Shown here: in pieces, positions 1-10,563 of the stretch
How the letters are laid out: each line of letters starts with the position of its first letter
Numbering within the stretch: the first letter of the stretch is position 1
DNA from: Plazaster borealis
Lineage: Eukaryota; Echinodermata; Asteroidea; Forcipulatida; Labidiasteridae
DNA length: 64,000 nt
Direction: 5' to 3'
Assembly: GCA_021014325.1 (NCBI GenBank)
Contig: CM037471.1
Coordinates: forward strand, 18,744,818 to 18,808,817
Program-made: the position numbers and the translations under genes
Notes under the pieces: generated by a model
Told to the model about the DNA's origin: nothing
The model's database searches: none
Seen by the model: only the letters and a program-made list of their open reading frames with translations

Positions 1-606
1 CTCAGAAAAGCAACTTAAAAGAAGTTTTCCAAAGTCTGCATTTTGTTTGAAATAACTGTAGAGTTTATTATTTATTTATTTTATTTTAATTCTTTGGACA
101 ATACAATATACACGCAGAAGCCGTCCAGGGAAAGGCAAAAGTCAAAAAACTGTCATCAAAAAAGATGTGCCCTCCCAGAAAGAGTAGAGTTGTCTGACAA
201 TGAAGCTCATCTCATTGTCTGTTTGCATGAATCTAAATTTCTAATAACAATAACCAACACAGCCAACAGGTTTTTTGTTTGTACTGAGACGTGAGATGTC
301 ATTAACAATTTAATGAATGATGGAATAATGAATATAACAGGGATGACATTTGACGAAATTAAAAATTCTTGAAAATGGCTCTCTTGCCAAGTTCCCTTTT
401 TTTTTTAGACCCAGAAACTCTCAGATGTTATAATTCAAGAGGTTTACAGACTCTGTGCATCAAAAATAAAACTGTGGACTATTTCTTTCTCCCTTTGGTG
501 ACTGCTTTATTTCTTTGTAGAACATTTAATGGCTCAAGGTGATGTTAAAAAAATCCTGAAATCAGGAAAAGACCTGAGAAATCACACTCCTAATATTAAG
601 ATGTAC
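1..606. other. Unassigned sequence, probably intron of the minus-strand gene starting at 720
   Basis: No convincing coding exon was found on either strand. If the exon at 607-720 is real, this stretch is the beginning of its first intron, which runs off the left edge. The open frame at 43-294 has low-complexity AT-rich composition and looks accidental. Confidence 0.4.
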
Positions 607-720
607 CTTTGATATTTGCTTGGCAGAATTCTTGTTCACGATGTAGCCTGCAAACAAGGCTCCAGCACCAAGAAGTCCCCCTCCTATCACCACCTTGCGT
701 AATCGGCCCGATGAAGCCAT
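607..720 (-). CDS. First coding exon of an unidentified minus-strand gene (N-terminal membrane or mitochondrial leader)
   Basis: Read on the minus strand, an ATG at 720-718 opens 38 codons that begin MASSGRLRKVVIGGGLL and continue into a hydrophobic, glycine-rich stretch (about residues 10-28) followed by lysines. The frame ends at a good donor (AAG|GTACAT, intron starting at 606) in phase 0. Read-through continues only a further 16 or so codons, which suggests a genuine splice. A short basic start followed by one small-residue hydrophobic segment is typical of an inner-mitochondrial or ER membrane anchor, as in several dehydrogenases. I do not recognise the protein. The remaining exons lie left of the window. 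The higher GC of this block compared with its flanks also supports coding. Confidence 0.5.
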
Positions 721-896
721 GGTGATTTACACACACTACTGTACTTCATACAAAGAAAATGACAATAAATATGAAACAAAATCAATTTTCTGAAATTTAT
801 TGAAAGCAATTATTTCTGGTAATGAAACCAAGGATCCCTCATAAGTTAACCTAAAATCACTGTAGCTCGCAAGCCTGAGGAAACCTGTAAACAAGG

Positions 897-1165
897 GTGC
901 TTGCTATACATGTATGTGAATCAGAAACACCGGGTTTACCCCTACTCTTCCACGATAAGTGTTCTGGGTTCTTTTACGAGAACTATTCTCGTACACAGGA
1001 CTTAGTGAACTTTCCCTCTGAAGGACAAAGCAATTATGGTATAAAGTATCTTTCTCAGGGACACAAGTGCCACGACCGGAACTCGAACCCACACTCTGCC
1101 GATCAGAAATACCAGATCTTGAGTCCGGTGCTCTTAACTGCTCCTCGGCCTCGACACGCCACTTA
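897..1165 (-). repeat. tRNA-derived SINE, partial
   Basis: On the minus strand the head resembles a tRNA gene: an A-box-like GAGGCCGAG near 1141-1158, then a B-box-like GGTTCGAGTTCC near 1078-1091, followed by a SINE body (CACTTGTGTCCCTGAGAAAG). The arrangement matches the SINE at 52275-52626 over the head and the following 40 bases, but the 3' half differs. It is not a functional tRNA, since no consistent cloverleaf can be drawn. Confidence 0.6.
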
Positions 1166-1611
1166 AGAACCAATTTGACCGACACAAACCCCAAATCTTC
1201 CTAAATCTAGAGTACTGCGATATGCCAGTCTGCAAATTGAATTATAAGTATCTGCACACCCCCTCAAAGACGCAAGCTGGCAAAATGGCTTCCATACATA
1301 CATGTACATTGCACCCTGACGCCAAAGACACCCCAACTCCTCCAAAAAACATCCAATCAAAGATGTTCCTTTGTTCACTCCCATTGTCCTGACAAACATC
1401 GACTCTTGTATTATATTGTGATTGCAATCATCGGTTTGAATATCACTACAAAAAGTACAAGTACAAGTGCACACACACCCCAATTTGTTTTTTACCTGAT
1501 ACAAAAAATCAGGGACTTCTCTTTGTTATGACATTAAGTAAACTTTGTTTTGTTTTTTAAGTTTTTGGGGTGAACAGAGACAAATTTACTAGAACGGGAT
1601 ATGAACCTGCT

Positions 1612-2362
1612 AGTTTTGCGATAATCGTAACCTTCCATGCTCCCAACAGTCTGCGAGACAGTCGGGGAGGATGGAGGGTTTCTTGGGATGGTGGAGGTTT
1701 CTTGGGAGGATGGAGGGTTTCTTGGGAGGATGGGGGTTTCTTGGGAGGATGGGGGTTTCTTGGGAGGATGGAGGGTTTCTTGGGAGGATAGAGGGTTTCT
1801 TGGGAGGATGGGGGTTTCTTGGGAGGATGGGGGGGTTTCTTGGGAGGATGGAGGGTTTCTTGGGAGGATAGAGGGTTTCTTGGGAGGATGGAGGGTTTCT
1901 TGGGAGGATGGGGGTTTCTTGGGAGGATGGAGGGTTTCTTGGGAAGATGGGGGTTTCTTGGGAGGTTTCTTGGGAGGATGGGGGGGTTTCTTGGGAGGAT
2001 GGGGGTTTCTTGGGAGGATGGGGGTTTCTTGGGAGGATGGGGGGTTTCTTGGGAGGATGGGGGTGTCTTGGGAGGATGTAGGGGTTCTTGGGAGGATGCG
2101 TTGTTTCTTGGGAGGATGGGGGTTTCTTGGGAGGATGGGGGGTTTCTTGGGAGGATGGGGGTGTCTTGGGAGGATGGAGGGGTTCTTGGGAGGATGGGGG
2201 GTTTCTTGGGAGGATGGAGGGTTTCTTGGGAGGATGGGGGGTTTCTTGGGAGGATGGGGGGTTTCTTGGGAGGATGGAGGGTTTCTTGGGAGGATGGGGG
2301 GTTTCTTGGGAGGATGGAGGGTTTCTTGGGAGGATGGAGGGTTTAGGATTATTGCAACTATG
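1612..2362. mobile_element. Foldback MITE expanded internally by a minisatellite
   Basis: The left edge reads TA-GTTTTGCGATAATCGTAAC and the right edge ends GGATTATTGCAAC-TA. These match the two arms of the small foldback element at 2876-2960 (GTTGCGATAATCGTAAC and its complement), including the flanking TA. Between the arms sit remnants of the same interior (CAGTC...GTCGGGG) and then the tandem array at 1664-2345. The interpretation is that one copy of this MITE acquired a tandem expansion next to its right arm. Confidence 0.6.
1664..2345. repeat. Minisatellite, about 33 units of 19-21 bp
   Basis: The unit is GGTTTCTTGGGAGGATGGAG, with variants such as GGGGG for GGAGG and GTGTC for GTTTC. 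Units vary by one base in length, so all three plus-strand frames and one minus-strand frame stay open for 70-297 codons. These frames are artefacts of the repeat (plus strand Gly/Leu/Trp-rich, minus strand Pro/Ser/Lys-rich), not genes. One strand is strongly G-rich. Confidence 0.95.
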
Positions 2363-2385
2363 AACCTGCGATTTGTTTGAGTCCT

Positions 2386-2465
2386 AGAACTATGACTATA
2401 ATGAGGTTTGTTCCACATCGTCTCCACTAACTAACGATAGCAGAACGAACCTCAGTCATAGTTCT
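2386..2465. repeat. Inverted repeat (foldback), about 24-bp arms
   Basis: AGAACTATGACT...GAGGTTTGTTC at 2386-2413 is complementary to GAACGAACCTCAGTCATAGTTCT at 2443-2465, apart from a five-base insertion in the left arm and one mismatch. The spacer is about 29 bases. It is probably a small MITE remnant. No coding potential. Confidence 0.7.
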
Positions 2466-2697
2466 GGAGTAAGTCTTGTTAGCCTTTTTATTTTATTTGA
2501 GTTGTCGCAATTATAATAGGTCAAATTATCACAATGGTCACCTGTAGTGACTGTAAGTGTAGGTAGGGCTGAGCTGTCTCTGCTCCCAAGGTAGGGGTCC
2601 ATGTCAAGTCATGTTTGTACCGCTGCGCTAGCTAGCTAGGCCGCATAGCATAGGGCGTTCAATCTACATCATACAACATCACATGTGATGTAGGCCT

Positions 2698-2836
2698 AGC
2701 CCACCTTGATGAGCTGTAATAATGGCTCTCTTTTAACATCGGTCTCATTTTTTAACATCGGTCTCATCATGGAGGTAGAAATAGAGCGAGACCGATGACG
2801 TTAAAAGAGAGCCATTACAACTCATCAAGGTGGGCT
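2698..2836. repeat. Foldback element with about 47-bp arms
   Basis: The left arm, starting GCCCACCTTGATGAG at 2698, is complementary to the right arm ending CTCATCAAGGTGGGC at 2836. The match continues through the TGGCTCTCTTTTAAC and ATCGGTCTC blocks. The left arm has a duplicated TTTTTAACATCGGTCTCA block. Flanking TGTGATGTA occurs on both sides (just before 2698 and just after 2836) and could be a target duplication or part of a longer element. Confidence 0.75.
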
Positions 2837-2875
2837 TATTGTGATGTACAATGTATAACACCACACCCACCCGTA

Positions 2876-2960
2876 GTTGCGATAATCGTAACCCTCCTCT
2901 CCCGACGGTCTTTCGACGGTCTTTCGATCGTCGGGAGCGGAGAGTTACGATTATCGCAAC
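2876..2960. mobile_element. Short foldback MITE flanked by TA
   Basis: This 85-bp near-perfect palindrome begins GTTGCGATAATCGTAAC and ends with its complement. The inner arms are CCCGACGGTC and GATCGTCGGG. TA lies immediately outside both ends (2874-2875 and 2961-2962), as expected for a Tc1/mariner-type target duplication. A second, expanded copy lies at 1612-2362. Confidence 0.7.
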
Positions 2961-2969
2961 TAACCCACC

Positions 2970-4150
2970 CGGTAATCACCAACTGCCTAGTCCGTGTGCG
3001 AAACATTCATGGCATTTTGTAAACTTAAGCCCTACCTGATTAATGACAACTAGAAATGCAGTCTTGTGAAGTCGTTGGTTTATGTACTGTCGTCATTTTG
3101 CGCGAACTTTGGTTGGTACATGGCAGGCTTTAATTTAACGGTACTTCCTATTCGTTCATGTCATGTCATGGCCACACACAACACACTAGTACAGTGCACA
3201 CCACCAATACGATCTTTGGTGTGCACGCATATTGTGCATGCTAGTCTTAACACCAGAGTACGGAAGCCAAAAGATTAATGACCTTTCTAAAATAATAATA
3301 GTAAACATTGGCTTTGTTATCGCTTGGTTATCAAAACATTCCTTATTTATACTCCACATGTTAATTTGGAAATTACATATAAATATTATTAGGCTTTTTA
3401 TTTCAATCTAGAAAAAAAGAGAGTATATTGTGAGTTAAAAATATCATTGAATGTACACTAGTGGACTCCATAGAAAAAATCGTCCCTGGGAAGTTGCTCT
3501 TGACTTGAGTCAGGTTCCTAGACCTCTACTTATAGTAACTCGAATCATTTTTTAGTGGATGCCTGTCTATCGTGTCAATGATAAACATACGCATGCGTAT
3601 CCAGCTCTATAGTAACAACGACTATTGCATGACGGATATTATTATAATTTGTTGGGAACCAACGGACATTCAAAAACAGCTTTTAAGAGATACATGTAGA
3701 AAAGGCGATGAAAACTTTTTCGGTTCAATCATTTTCAATTCTAGCGTGCTTTAAAACACTGCTGCAATCATCAACAGCACAAAGAAACTCGATCACAGTT
3801 CCTCAAAGTCTCAGACCTATAGTTGAATCAATGTAGCGATTCATTGCAATTTCTCAAAATAAATTACAAAGCCAATCGATGGCCTTGCTCCACAACACAT
3901 CACTGATCTCATACCAATTCAGTTATCTTCTCGCAACTTTTCAGTCTTCAAATATACTTCTTCTCCACGCTCCCAATGGAAACTTAAGTCATATTGCCGC
4001 CATGTTTTTTAAAGCTCGGCACCAACGTTATGGAACGACCTCCCAAGGCATAAGCTTCCCCAAAATGTGAACATTTTCAAAGAGACTCAAAATTTGTCTG
4101 TTATCTAAGGAATTTCCTGTATGATCTGTGTAATGTATTGTACATCTTTG
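2970..4150. other. No gene seen
   Basis: AT-rich sequence with only short unrelated frames. It contains a small hairpin at 3196-3228 (GTGCACACCACCAA pairing with TTGGTGTGCAC). Nothing else is supported. Confidence 0.5.
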
Positions 4151-4159
4151 TCCAAGTGA

Positions 4160-4302
4160 ACAACTTTGTATGGTAGTTGATTGATTGATTCAAGATCATC
4201 GAAGCAAAATCCAAAATAGTCGGTGAAACCCACGCAATCAGGGGCAGAAAACCCAACCCACCGGTCCAGGATTCGAACCCCCCCGGCAGGAGCGTAGACT
4301 GA
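4160..4302 (-). repeat. SINE fragment, second family (B box retained)
   Basis: On the minus strand GGGTTCGAATCCTGG (near 4268-4282) is followed by TGGGTTTTCTGCCCCTGATTGCGTGGGTTT. The same order occurs at 7780-7975 and, more diverged, at 52840-52980, which defines a second tRNA-like SINE family in the window. Confidence 0.55.
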
Positions 4303-5655
4303 CATTGAATAATTATTAGCTTTGTGAATGTTTTCGATCTCATTTGTAAGGGGGGAAGGGTTCTGAGCCCGGGGGAATCATATTATTGGAGTTACACTGA
4401 ATGCAGGCCGCCTGATGACCTCAGATGGCACTCATTCAGCTCTCAAGCTCTGGATTTAAGAGATGTGCGAGGTGGGCATTAGGTTTCCCATCAGCCTTAA
4501 GTTGTTTGTTACTTTCAGCTAACAATATTTTAACTCGCTTTACCATAGTGGACTCATCCCCCCAATTAGTGAAACGCAGATAGCATTGAAACGATTTTAG
4601 TAATAGGTCCGATATTTGGCCAGTTTCACCCGAAAATTCGATTGAAATGTTTGGTTATTTGTATAATTATAGATTCGAGGAAAGTAACAAGCTTTCGTTC
4701 AAGATACTACACTAAACAATCTGCCAATGACAGGCCTAAGTGGTAGTTAATTAAAGAAATACAAATTAATTATTGTTTGGATTCCGACATTAACTCACGT
4801 CCATCGGCCATTTTTTTTTTGCATGTTACACTTTATTTTGTGCATTGTTCAATTCGATTCAATTCAAAACTCACACATTTATTTCCATATTCTCATGAAA
4901 GTTTCAAAACAACACATAGCCAAAACATTAATTTAAAGAAGTAACCATAAATGCATTTTTTTTTACAGGGCGAAAATAAAATAAGTATGGAGGCATCATC
5001 ATAGAAGCCGAGGCTTGTGGTGAGATGCCTGATGGACTATACATTTTTAGAAGAGCGACATTGTGGGCTATCCCAATTTAAATTATTTCCAGTTAAAAAC
5101 ATTGTGGGGTTGTAAAAATATCCCACAAGTACAGTTCCTACCTAAAAAATTACCCACAATGTATATCTTATGAGCCCAGACAAACAGAACGTAAACAGGA
5201 ATAAGAACGTATACGGACAGACAGGTTGAACAAAGACATACATGATGAAAAAAACATAATACTAATAAGTTAAGTAATTTATATAAAATAGAAAATTAGC
5301 TGACTATTAAACAATAGTAAAAAGGGAACATTTGCAGACTAATCATAATATAGTGAGAATAAACTATGTCAGATACTGGGAGAGTTGAGCTCTTAAAAAG
5401 CACTTTTAAATCGTCCGTTACCGGTATGCGAAAGTGTTGCTATGTTCTTCGCTTTAAAACGGCATTATCTGTCAAAATTATCTCACAGAAAGAAAAATTA
5501 AAATTAAAACAATTTTTTTTTTTAAATCGGCGAAAAGAAAATCGGGCCATGCAATTTTAACTATATATTTAGAGTGCTCCAACCATGACAATTTTTGTTT
5601 CATTTAAAATTTGCACCAACAGGAGCAGTGGTGTCAGTCCTCTTCAATAACAAAC
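4303..5655. other. No gene seen; pieces of dispersed repeats
   Basis: AT-rich. The block near 4785-4810 (ACTCACGTCCATCGGCC) recurs at 58960-58980 and, inverted, at 51780-51800. The block at 5380-5560 (CGGCATTATCTGTCAAAATT, AAATCGGGCCATGCA) recurs in diverged form near 22850-22925 and, inverted, at 51640-51750. These are old repeat copies; no coding exon is supported. Confidence 0.5.
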
Positions 5656-5657
5656 AT

Positions 5658-7530
5658 CTTCAATTCAATTCAATTCAATTCAAAAATGGTTTATTAAAAC
5701 ATGTATCGCAGTTAAAAAACTGAATTGCACATGCAAACAACAAATATGTTAAAAATAAATCAAATAGAAATCAACAATAGGATATACATAGTAAAAAATA
5801 CATTGGAAAAAACCCAGAAGGCACAAGATATACACACATAATTTTATTAAAAGGAATTTAAAAGACTGACGATTTGTGGGATTGCACTTTGCTTGTAGTT
5901 CGACATTTGGGTGGGTCATATTTGTCTATGTGTCTTAAATTAAACTGACAGCTTCTTCTTCTTCTTTTTTTTTGGGGGGGGGGTAGCCAATTTCTAAACA
6001 TGTGATGGGATTCGATTGACAGAGCAAAATCTCTATGACACAGTTTGTCTCTGCGATTTTCAAGGGTTTCAAGTTTGCACACACTTAACGCATCTCTATT
6101 CTCTATAGCTAGAATAGTTGTTACCAAAGATTATACGACACACCCTTTTTTGAACACGTTCCAATTTGTTCACCTGCTCTTTAGTAAGATTTCCATTGAA
6201 CAAAGGAACACAGTAGTCCAAAACAGGTATAACATATCCCTTATATATTGCCAATAGATCATTTACAGGTAAATTGTAGGAACGTATAAACAACGCAACA
6301 TGTACAACTTTCTGTTACATTATTTTTTGATTATCTCATTGACATGTCTATCCCACTTTAATTTGTCTTGAATAATCACACCCAATACTTTAACATACTG
6401 CACATTTTCTAATTGAGTGTCATAAATGCGCAGGATTTCATGTTGTTCTAAGTTTCTGGCAAAAGACACTGACATGGTGCAACATTTGGCTGCATTTAAC
6501 TTCATGTTATTAATGGAAGTCCAGTTTTGTAAATTGACTAAAGACTGCGAGGTAATTGAACAAAATTTAGACTTTCAACAAAAGTTAAGTCATCAACATA
6601 CTTATAGTAAGGGGTGTTGTCATCATTACAAGCATCATTTATCATAATAAGAAACAATACTGGGCCTAATTTTGTTCCTTGGGGGACCCCGGTGTGAATT
6701 TCTTCCCAGGAGGAAAATGTTCCTTTATACTTCACACGTTGCTTACGACATTCAAGAAAACTAATAATCCAAGATATAATACAAGGCCGTACTTGTAATT
6801 GAAACGAGACGAGATAGCATGTATCACTCTTGTCTTCATATGATTCCATAAAGGCCGGTTGCCTTGATGCCATGCTTGTTGTCTTTGTTTAATAATCGCT
6901 TTAATTTCGGCTGTAATCCATGGCTTGTCGGTCTCGTGAAAACGAATATTGCGAGTGGGTAAGTGAACATCAAGGTGCTCTCTTGGATTGTTTTGCACAG
7001 TAGATCACACTTTTGAGATGGGTCACTTGCTTGAAAGTTTTCTTCCCAAGTATGGCTGGTAAGCCATGAGCCAAACGACCTGAGGCATCTTTCTTTCAAT
7101 GGGCGAACAGTCTTTTTACGACTAATTTGATTGGTTTTCACAATTTGGTCTTTTGGCATCCAAAGTACACAATTGTGGTCGCTTCTACCTACTGGACATA
7201 CAATTTTAGTCAGGGAATAAAGATAAGCATAATTTGTAATCTTATCTAAAATGTTAAGACCTCTAGTCGGCTGCAAGACAGCTTGGGTAAAACGCTCATC
7301 CTGTAAGAATCCTTGGATATCTAAGTCATTAAAATCTCCAATTAGGGAATTCCAGCACCAGGATACTGTACTTGAAGTGAATCAACGCTTGCAATTAGAT
7401 GATCTATATAGTCTTGGGCATGGGGGCTCCTTGGTAGGAAGTAGACAACACGAGTAATAAGAGATGACATTTGACGCGGTAGTCTAGGGGGTCTCATGTG
7501 GATCCAAAGAGCTTCTATCTTATTCTGTTG
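5658..7530 (-). mobile_element. Decayed non-LTR retrotransposon (CR1-like LINE) with internal deletion
   Basis: Minus-strand frames, read from high to low coordinate, give an endonuclease C-terminal part (GDFNDLDIQGF near 7340, GRSDHNCVLW near 7180) and a linker (DKPWITAEIKAIIKQR near 6920). They then give reverse-transcriptase motif B (GVPQGTKLGPVLF near 6690), a YVDD catalytic box (near 6610), a KVLGVIIQDKLKWDRHV block (near 6360) and a thumb/C-terminal block (IYKGYVIPVLDYCVPLFNG, 6180-6250). Frames are broken repeatedly. The RT fingers and motif A are missing between the linker and motif B, so there is a large deletion. The 3' end has a (TTGAA)n tail at 5660-5690, usual for this group. It cannot be active. 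Confidence 0.8.
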
Positions 7531-7770
7531 ATAGAATTAATATTAATAATACAGCGACCTTAGCAAAACAAGAAATTCTCAATCAGTACAAATTAATATT
7601 TATTGGCACATTTTAGTTCAAATGCATCAGCAAGCTATGAAAGGATCGACGATGGATGAGCTGTAAGCAGGAGAGGTACAGTGGGACGTCAGCCACTTTG
7701 TAGGTAGCATTGGTTATTGGTGTTGGCATCCCACACAACACGCCAAACAAGATTTCCAGTAGGCCTAGTG
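7531..7770. other. No gene seen
   Basis: Flank between the LINE 5' end and a SINE fragment. No frame or motif of note. Confidence 0.4.
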
Positions 7771-7779
7771 ATCTTTATT

Positions 7780-7975
7780 TATTAGGCCTACACATCCAAC
7801 AGTAATTAGCGCAAAAAACAGGATTAAAAGGAAACGAAAAGAAACGCTCAGTTTTATAAAATGTGGGATAAAAAACCCAAATGGGGAAAACCCACGCAAC
7901 CAAGTAGGGACTGAAAACCCAATCTACATGCAAGGCTCCGGTCTGAGGTGGGATTCGAACCGGGGTCAAATTCAG
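7780..7975 (-). repeat. SINE fragment, second family
   Basis: On the minus strand CCGGTTCGAATCCCACC (B box near 7950-7963) leads into GGAGCCTTGCATGTAGATTG and TTGCGTGGGTTTTCCCC. It shares order and sequence with 4160-4302 and 52840-52980. The A-box half is not clear. Confidence 0.55.
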
Positions 7976-8640
7976 TTTTGTGATCTGCTCATTTTCCAAT
8001 GGATAAGATCATTATGGAAATGGGGGGGGGGGGTTACACGTCGCTAATCTCTCGTAAACACGGTGTCAAATGCCACTGTGTTTGATACCCTTCCTGTGCA
8101 AGATTTGTCAAAATCCAATAAAGTTTCAAGACGACACATTTCAAAAATATTGTCTGTACATTTTTGTACAGAGAATTTGAAGTTTATTCCTGAATTTGTA
8201 ATGATATTCATTGAAATCAAAATGCCATTGAATTTGACCTTTTGACTGGCGCAAAAATTATGCATGTACAGACCCGTTACTTTTGATGTCCGATGACGTT
8301 ATGTTTCAAATTTCGCTCTGAAAGAGCATCAAATAAAATGACATTTTACACTATTTCAATTTGAGGTTATGACTTAAAATAAATTTTCCACACTTTCATG
8401 AGGATTCTGAAAAATGAGTGCATCTCAAAACTGAATTTGACCCTAAAGACCCTCTTCAAGTTCCAACAATGAGAATATAAATTATTCTCGATCGGGAAAA
8501 CACTGCGTGTGACCATAAATTCATGGTGTTTACAGCAATGGTAATTCAATCCATTCAAATCGGGGGACAGTTTACCATACATATTGAAGACCCCCACCCC
8601 CCCACACACACACATGTTTGTTAATCCCGCTTACCGAGGA
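7976..8640. other. No gene seen
   Basis: AT-rich. It includes a G homopolymer tract near 8023-8033 and an ACAC run near 8595. The overlapping plus and minus frames at 8044-8265 have no recognisable content. Confidence 0.4.
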
Positions 8641-8830
8641 CTTCTCTTTGTTCTCCCATTGTTTGGACATAGTTTTTTTTAGCGACGTCCCCATTGGTTT
8701 TGTACACGAAAACGAAGCGAGGACGTCCTCGCTCTGTCAAACACCCGGATCCCTTTTGTTAAAGTCCTCGGTTTGAATGGATAGACACGCTCACACATGT
8801 CACACCCACTAAGAATGGTCCCTCGCCGAG
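8641..8830. repeat. Dispersed repeat, inverted copy at 63215-63400
   Basis: Shared blocks in opposite orientation are TTCTCTTTGTTCTCCCATTGTTT, a palindromic core GCGAGGACGTCCTCGC (8717-8732 here), CAAACACC and TTTGTTAAAGTC. Divergence is moderate. The class of element is unknown. Confidence 0.6.
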
Positions 8831-8966
8831 TAACCTTTTTGCGTTCAATTGAATGTATCACATTGACTTTAATTATACATTTGAAGCTTTGCATGGTGGA
8901 TTTAATCTGGTGTAGTAATGCCATGTATTTTTAATATATCTTATTTACAGTGGTAGTGAAAAGAAC

Positions 8967-9347
8967 TGGGCCCAATTTCATAGAGCTGCTTAAGCAGAAA
9001 AAGTAGCTAAGCACAACAAAATTATGCTCGCCAGAATAAGGTTACCAGCCGAAGTACCATGTCACAAGTACAATATGTGACTGGCATCCTGCTTATTTTG
9101 GCTTAGCAGCTCTATGAGCTCCTTAAGCAGAAAATATTACTTTACAATATTGTCGGCTCAGCAGAAATGAGCAGATATTTTTGTTGTGCTCAGCTACTTT
9201 TTTGTGCTGAAGCAGCTCTCTGCAATTGGGTCCATCAGGGTCCAATTTCATGGCTCTGCTTACCGCGAAATTCTGCACTTAAACATACAATTCTATGGAC
9301 CGTAAGCTCAGAATTCCGTTGTAAGCAGAGCCATGAAATTGGGCCCA
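8967..9347. mobile_element. Two adjacent foldback MITEs sharing the terminus GGGCCCAATTTCAT
   Basis: TGGGCCCAATTTCATAGAGC at 8967 is complementary to sequence near 9212-9233. A second palindromic unit runs from AGGGTCCAATTTCATGGC near 9238 to GCCATGAAATTGGGCCCA at 9347. The interiors carry repeated TTAGC/GCTTAAGCAG blocks and complementary GTAGCTAAGCACAACAAA and TTTGTTGTGCTCAGCTAC. There is no coding sequence. Confidence 0.7.
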
Positions 9348-10390
9348 GGTTTAGGACCAAATCTGAAGACCAACCTAATGGGTTATGTCGTGAAACGCAA
9401 CAATTCATGAAGCGATTGTTCTACACGAAGCGAACGCAAACCGTTATTATAGAATTTGGTCATCTTTGATTTCTTCGGTGATAACAAAATGAAGGAGGTG
9501 TTTGTAAAAAAAAAAAGCAGAAGTAATAACAAAAGCAGACTATACGAATAAATCAGAATCATTTGCACACAAATCTGTGTTACTACATTTATTAATGATT
9601 TTAATGTAAAATATCAAGATGGCGATAAATTTCGGATTCTTTTTAAATCTATAAACAGTGAGCTTTTGTTCTTTTAAATAAGACAATAATTCGCGCTTTA
9701 TTATTTTAAAATTGTTTTATTTTGAGTCAGACTTACTTATAGCTGTTGCTGTTAATGTGTTTTCCCAAAGGAAGAACTTGCAAAAATAACATCAAAGAAC
9801 TTGCTAATAACATTACAGAGATGTATATCCGGAGATTTAAAACAATGGTTTACTTCATTTCTGTAAAACACAAACAATATCAAATTTACAAATTATTAGA
9901 AATATTAAAGGTGTTATCTTGTTAAGGCTTCGGTCGGAAATCCCCCATTGCATTCAAATTAAGCGGTTTTAGTTTGGGGTTTTTCTCGTTGCTGTGCAAA
10001 AGTTGATTTTTTTTCCTTCTAACTTGGTTTTGGAAATAATTCCTTGGATCTGAGATTGAATTTTGAGGATCGGGAAGGACCATATTGAGCGAGAAGACGT
10101 ATATACGGTATACCTTTGACGATTTAAGAAGAAATGTATAGGCCTACAGTAACTATTCAACCATGTAGATGTATTTGCTGAACGTGGAAGGTTCAAGGGT
10201 AATTGCTGATCCCGACCCCCCCCCCCGGAAAAATGAAATTAAAACAAATTATTTACATTTTTCTAATGAAAAAAAAAATGATTTTATAAAAACAACATTA
10301 CAATTAGATACATTTGGTGTTCTTATTTTTCTTATTTTTTCCCTTACTTTAGATATTCGTTTTACTTGACTTCTTCCGTTTCATAGTCTT
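9348..10390. other. No gene seen
   Basis: AT-rich intergenic sequence with homopolymer runs (A near 9508-9518, C near 10217-10227). No exon or repeat could be supported. Confidence 0.4.
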
Positions 10391-10397
10391 TTATGTG

Positions 10398-10563
10398 TTT
10401 TGGTTTGAGAAACATGCTAAGCTGCATAAGGGATGATTTGAGAAACATGTTAAACCTGTATTGGGTTGGTTTGAGAATCATGCTAAGCTGTAGGGATGGT
10501 TTGAGAAACATGCTAAGCTTGTATAGGTTTGGTTTGAGGAACATGCTAAGCTGTCAAGGGTTG
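10398..10563. repeat. Tandem repeat, about 5 units of roughly 30-36 bp
   Basis: The unit is GGTTTGAGAAACATGCTAAG followed by a variable CTGTATAGG-like segment. Units differ by short indels. Open frames on both strands follow the repeat and are not taken as genes. Confidence 0.85.

Noticed and set aside
1534..2427. Open frames of 247 (+) and 297 (-) codons, Gly/Leu/Trp-rich and Pro/Ser/Lys-rich
   Set aside because: They follow the minisatellite in all three plus frames, and the unit length varies between 19 and 21 bp. This is repeat geometry, not coding selection.
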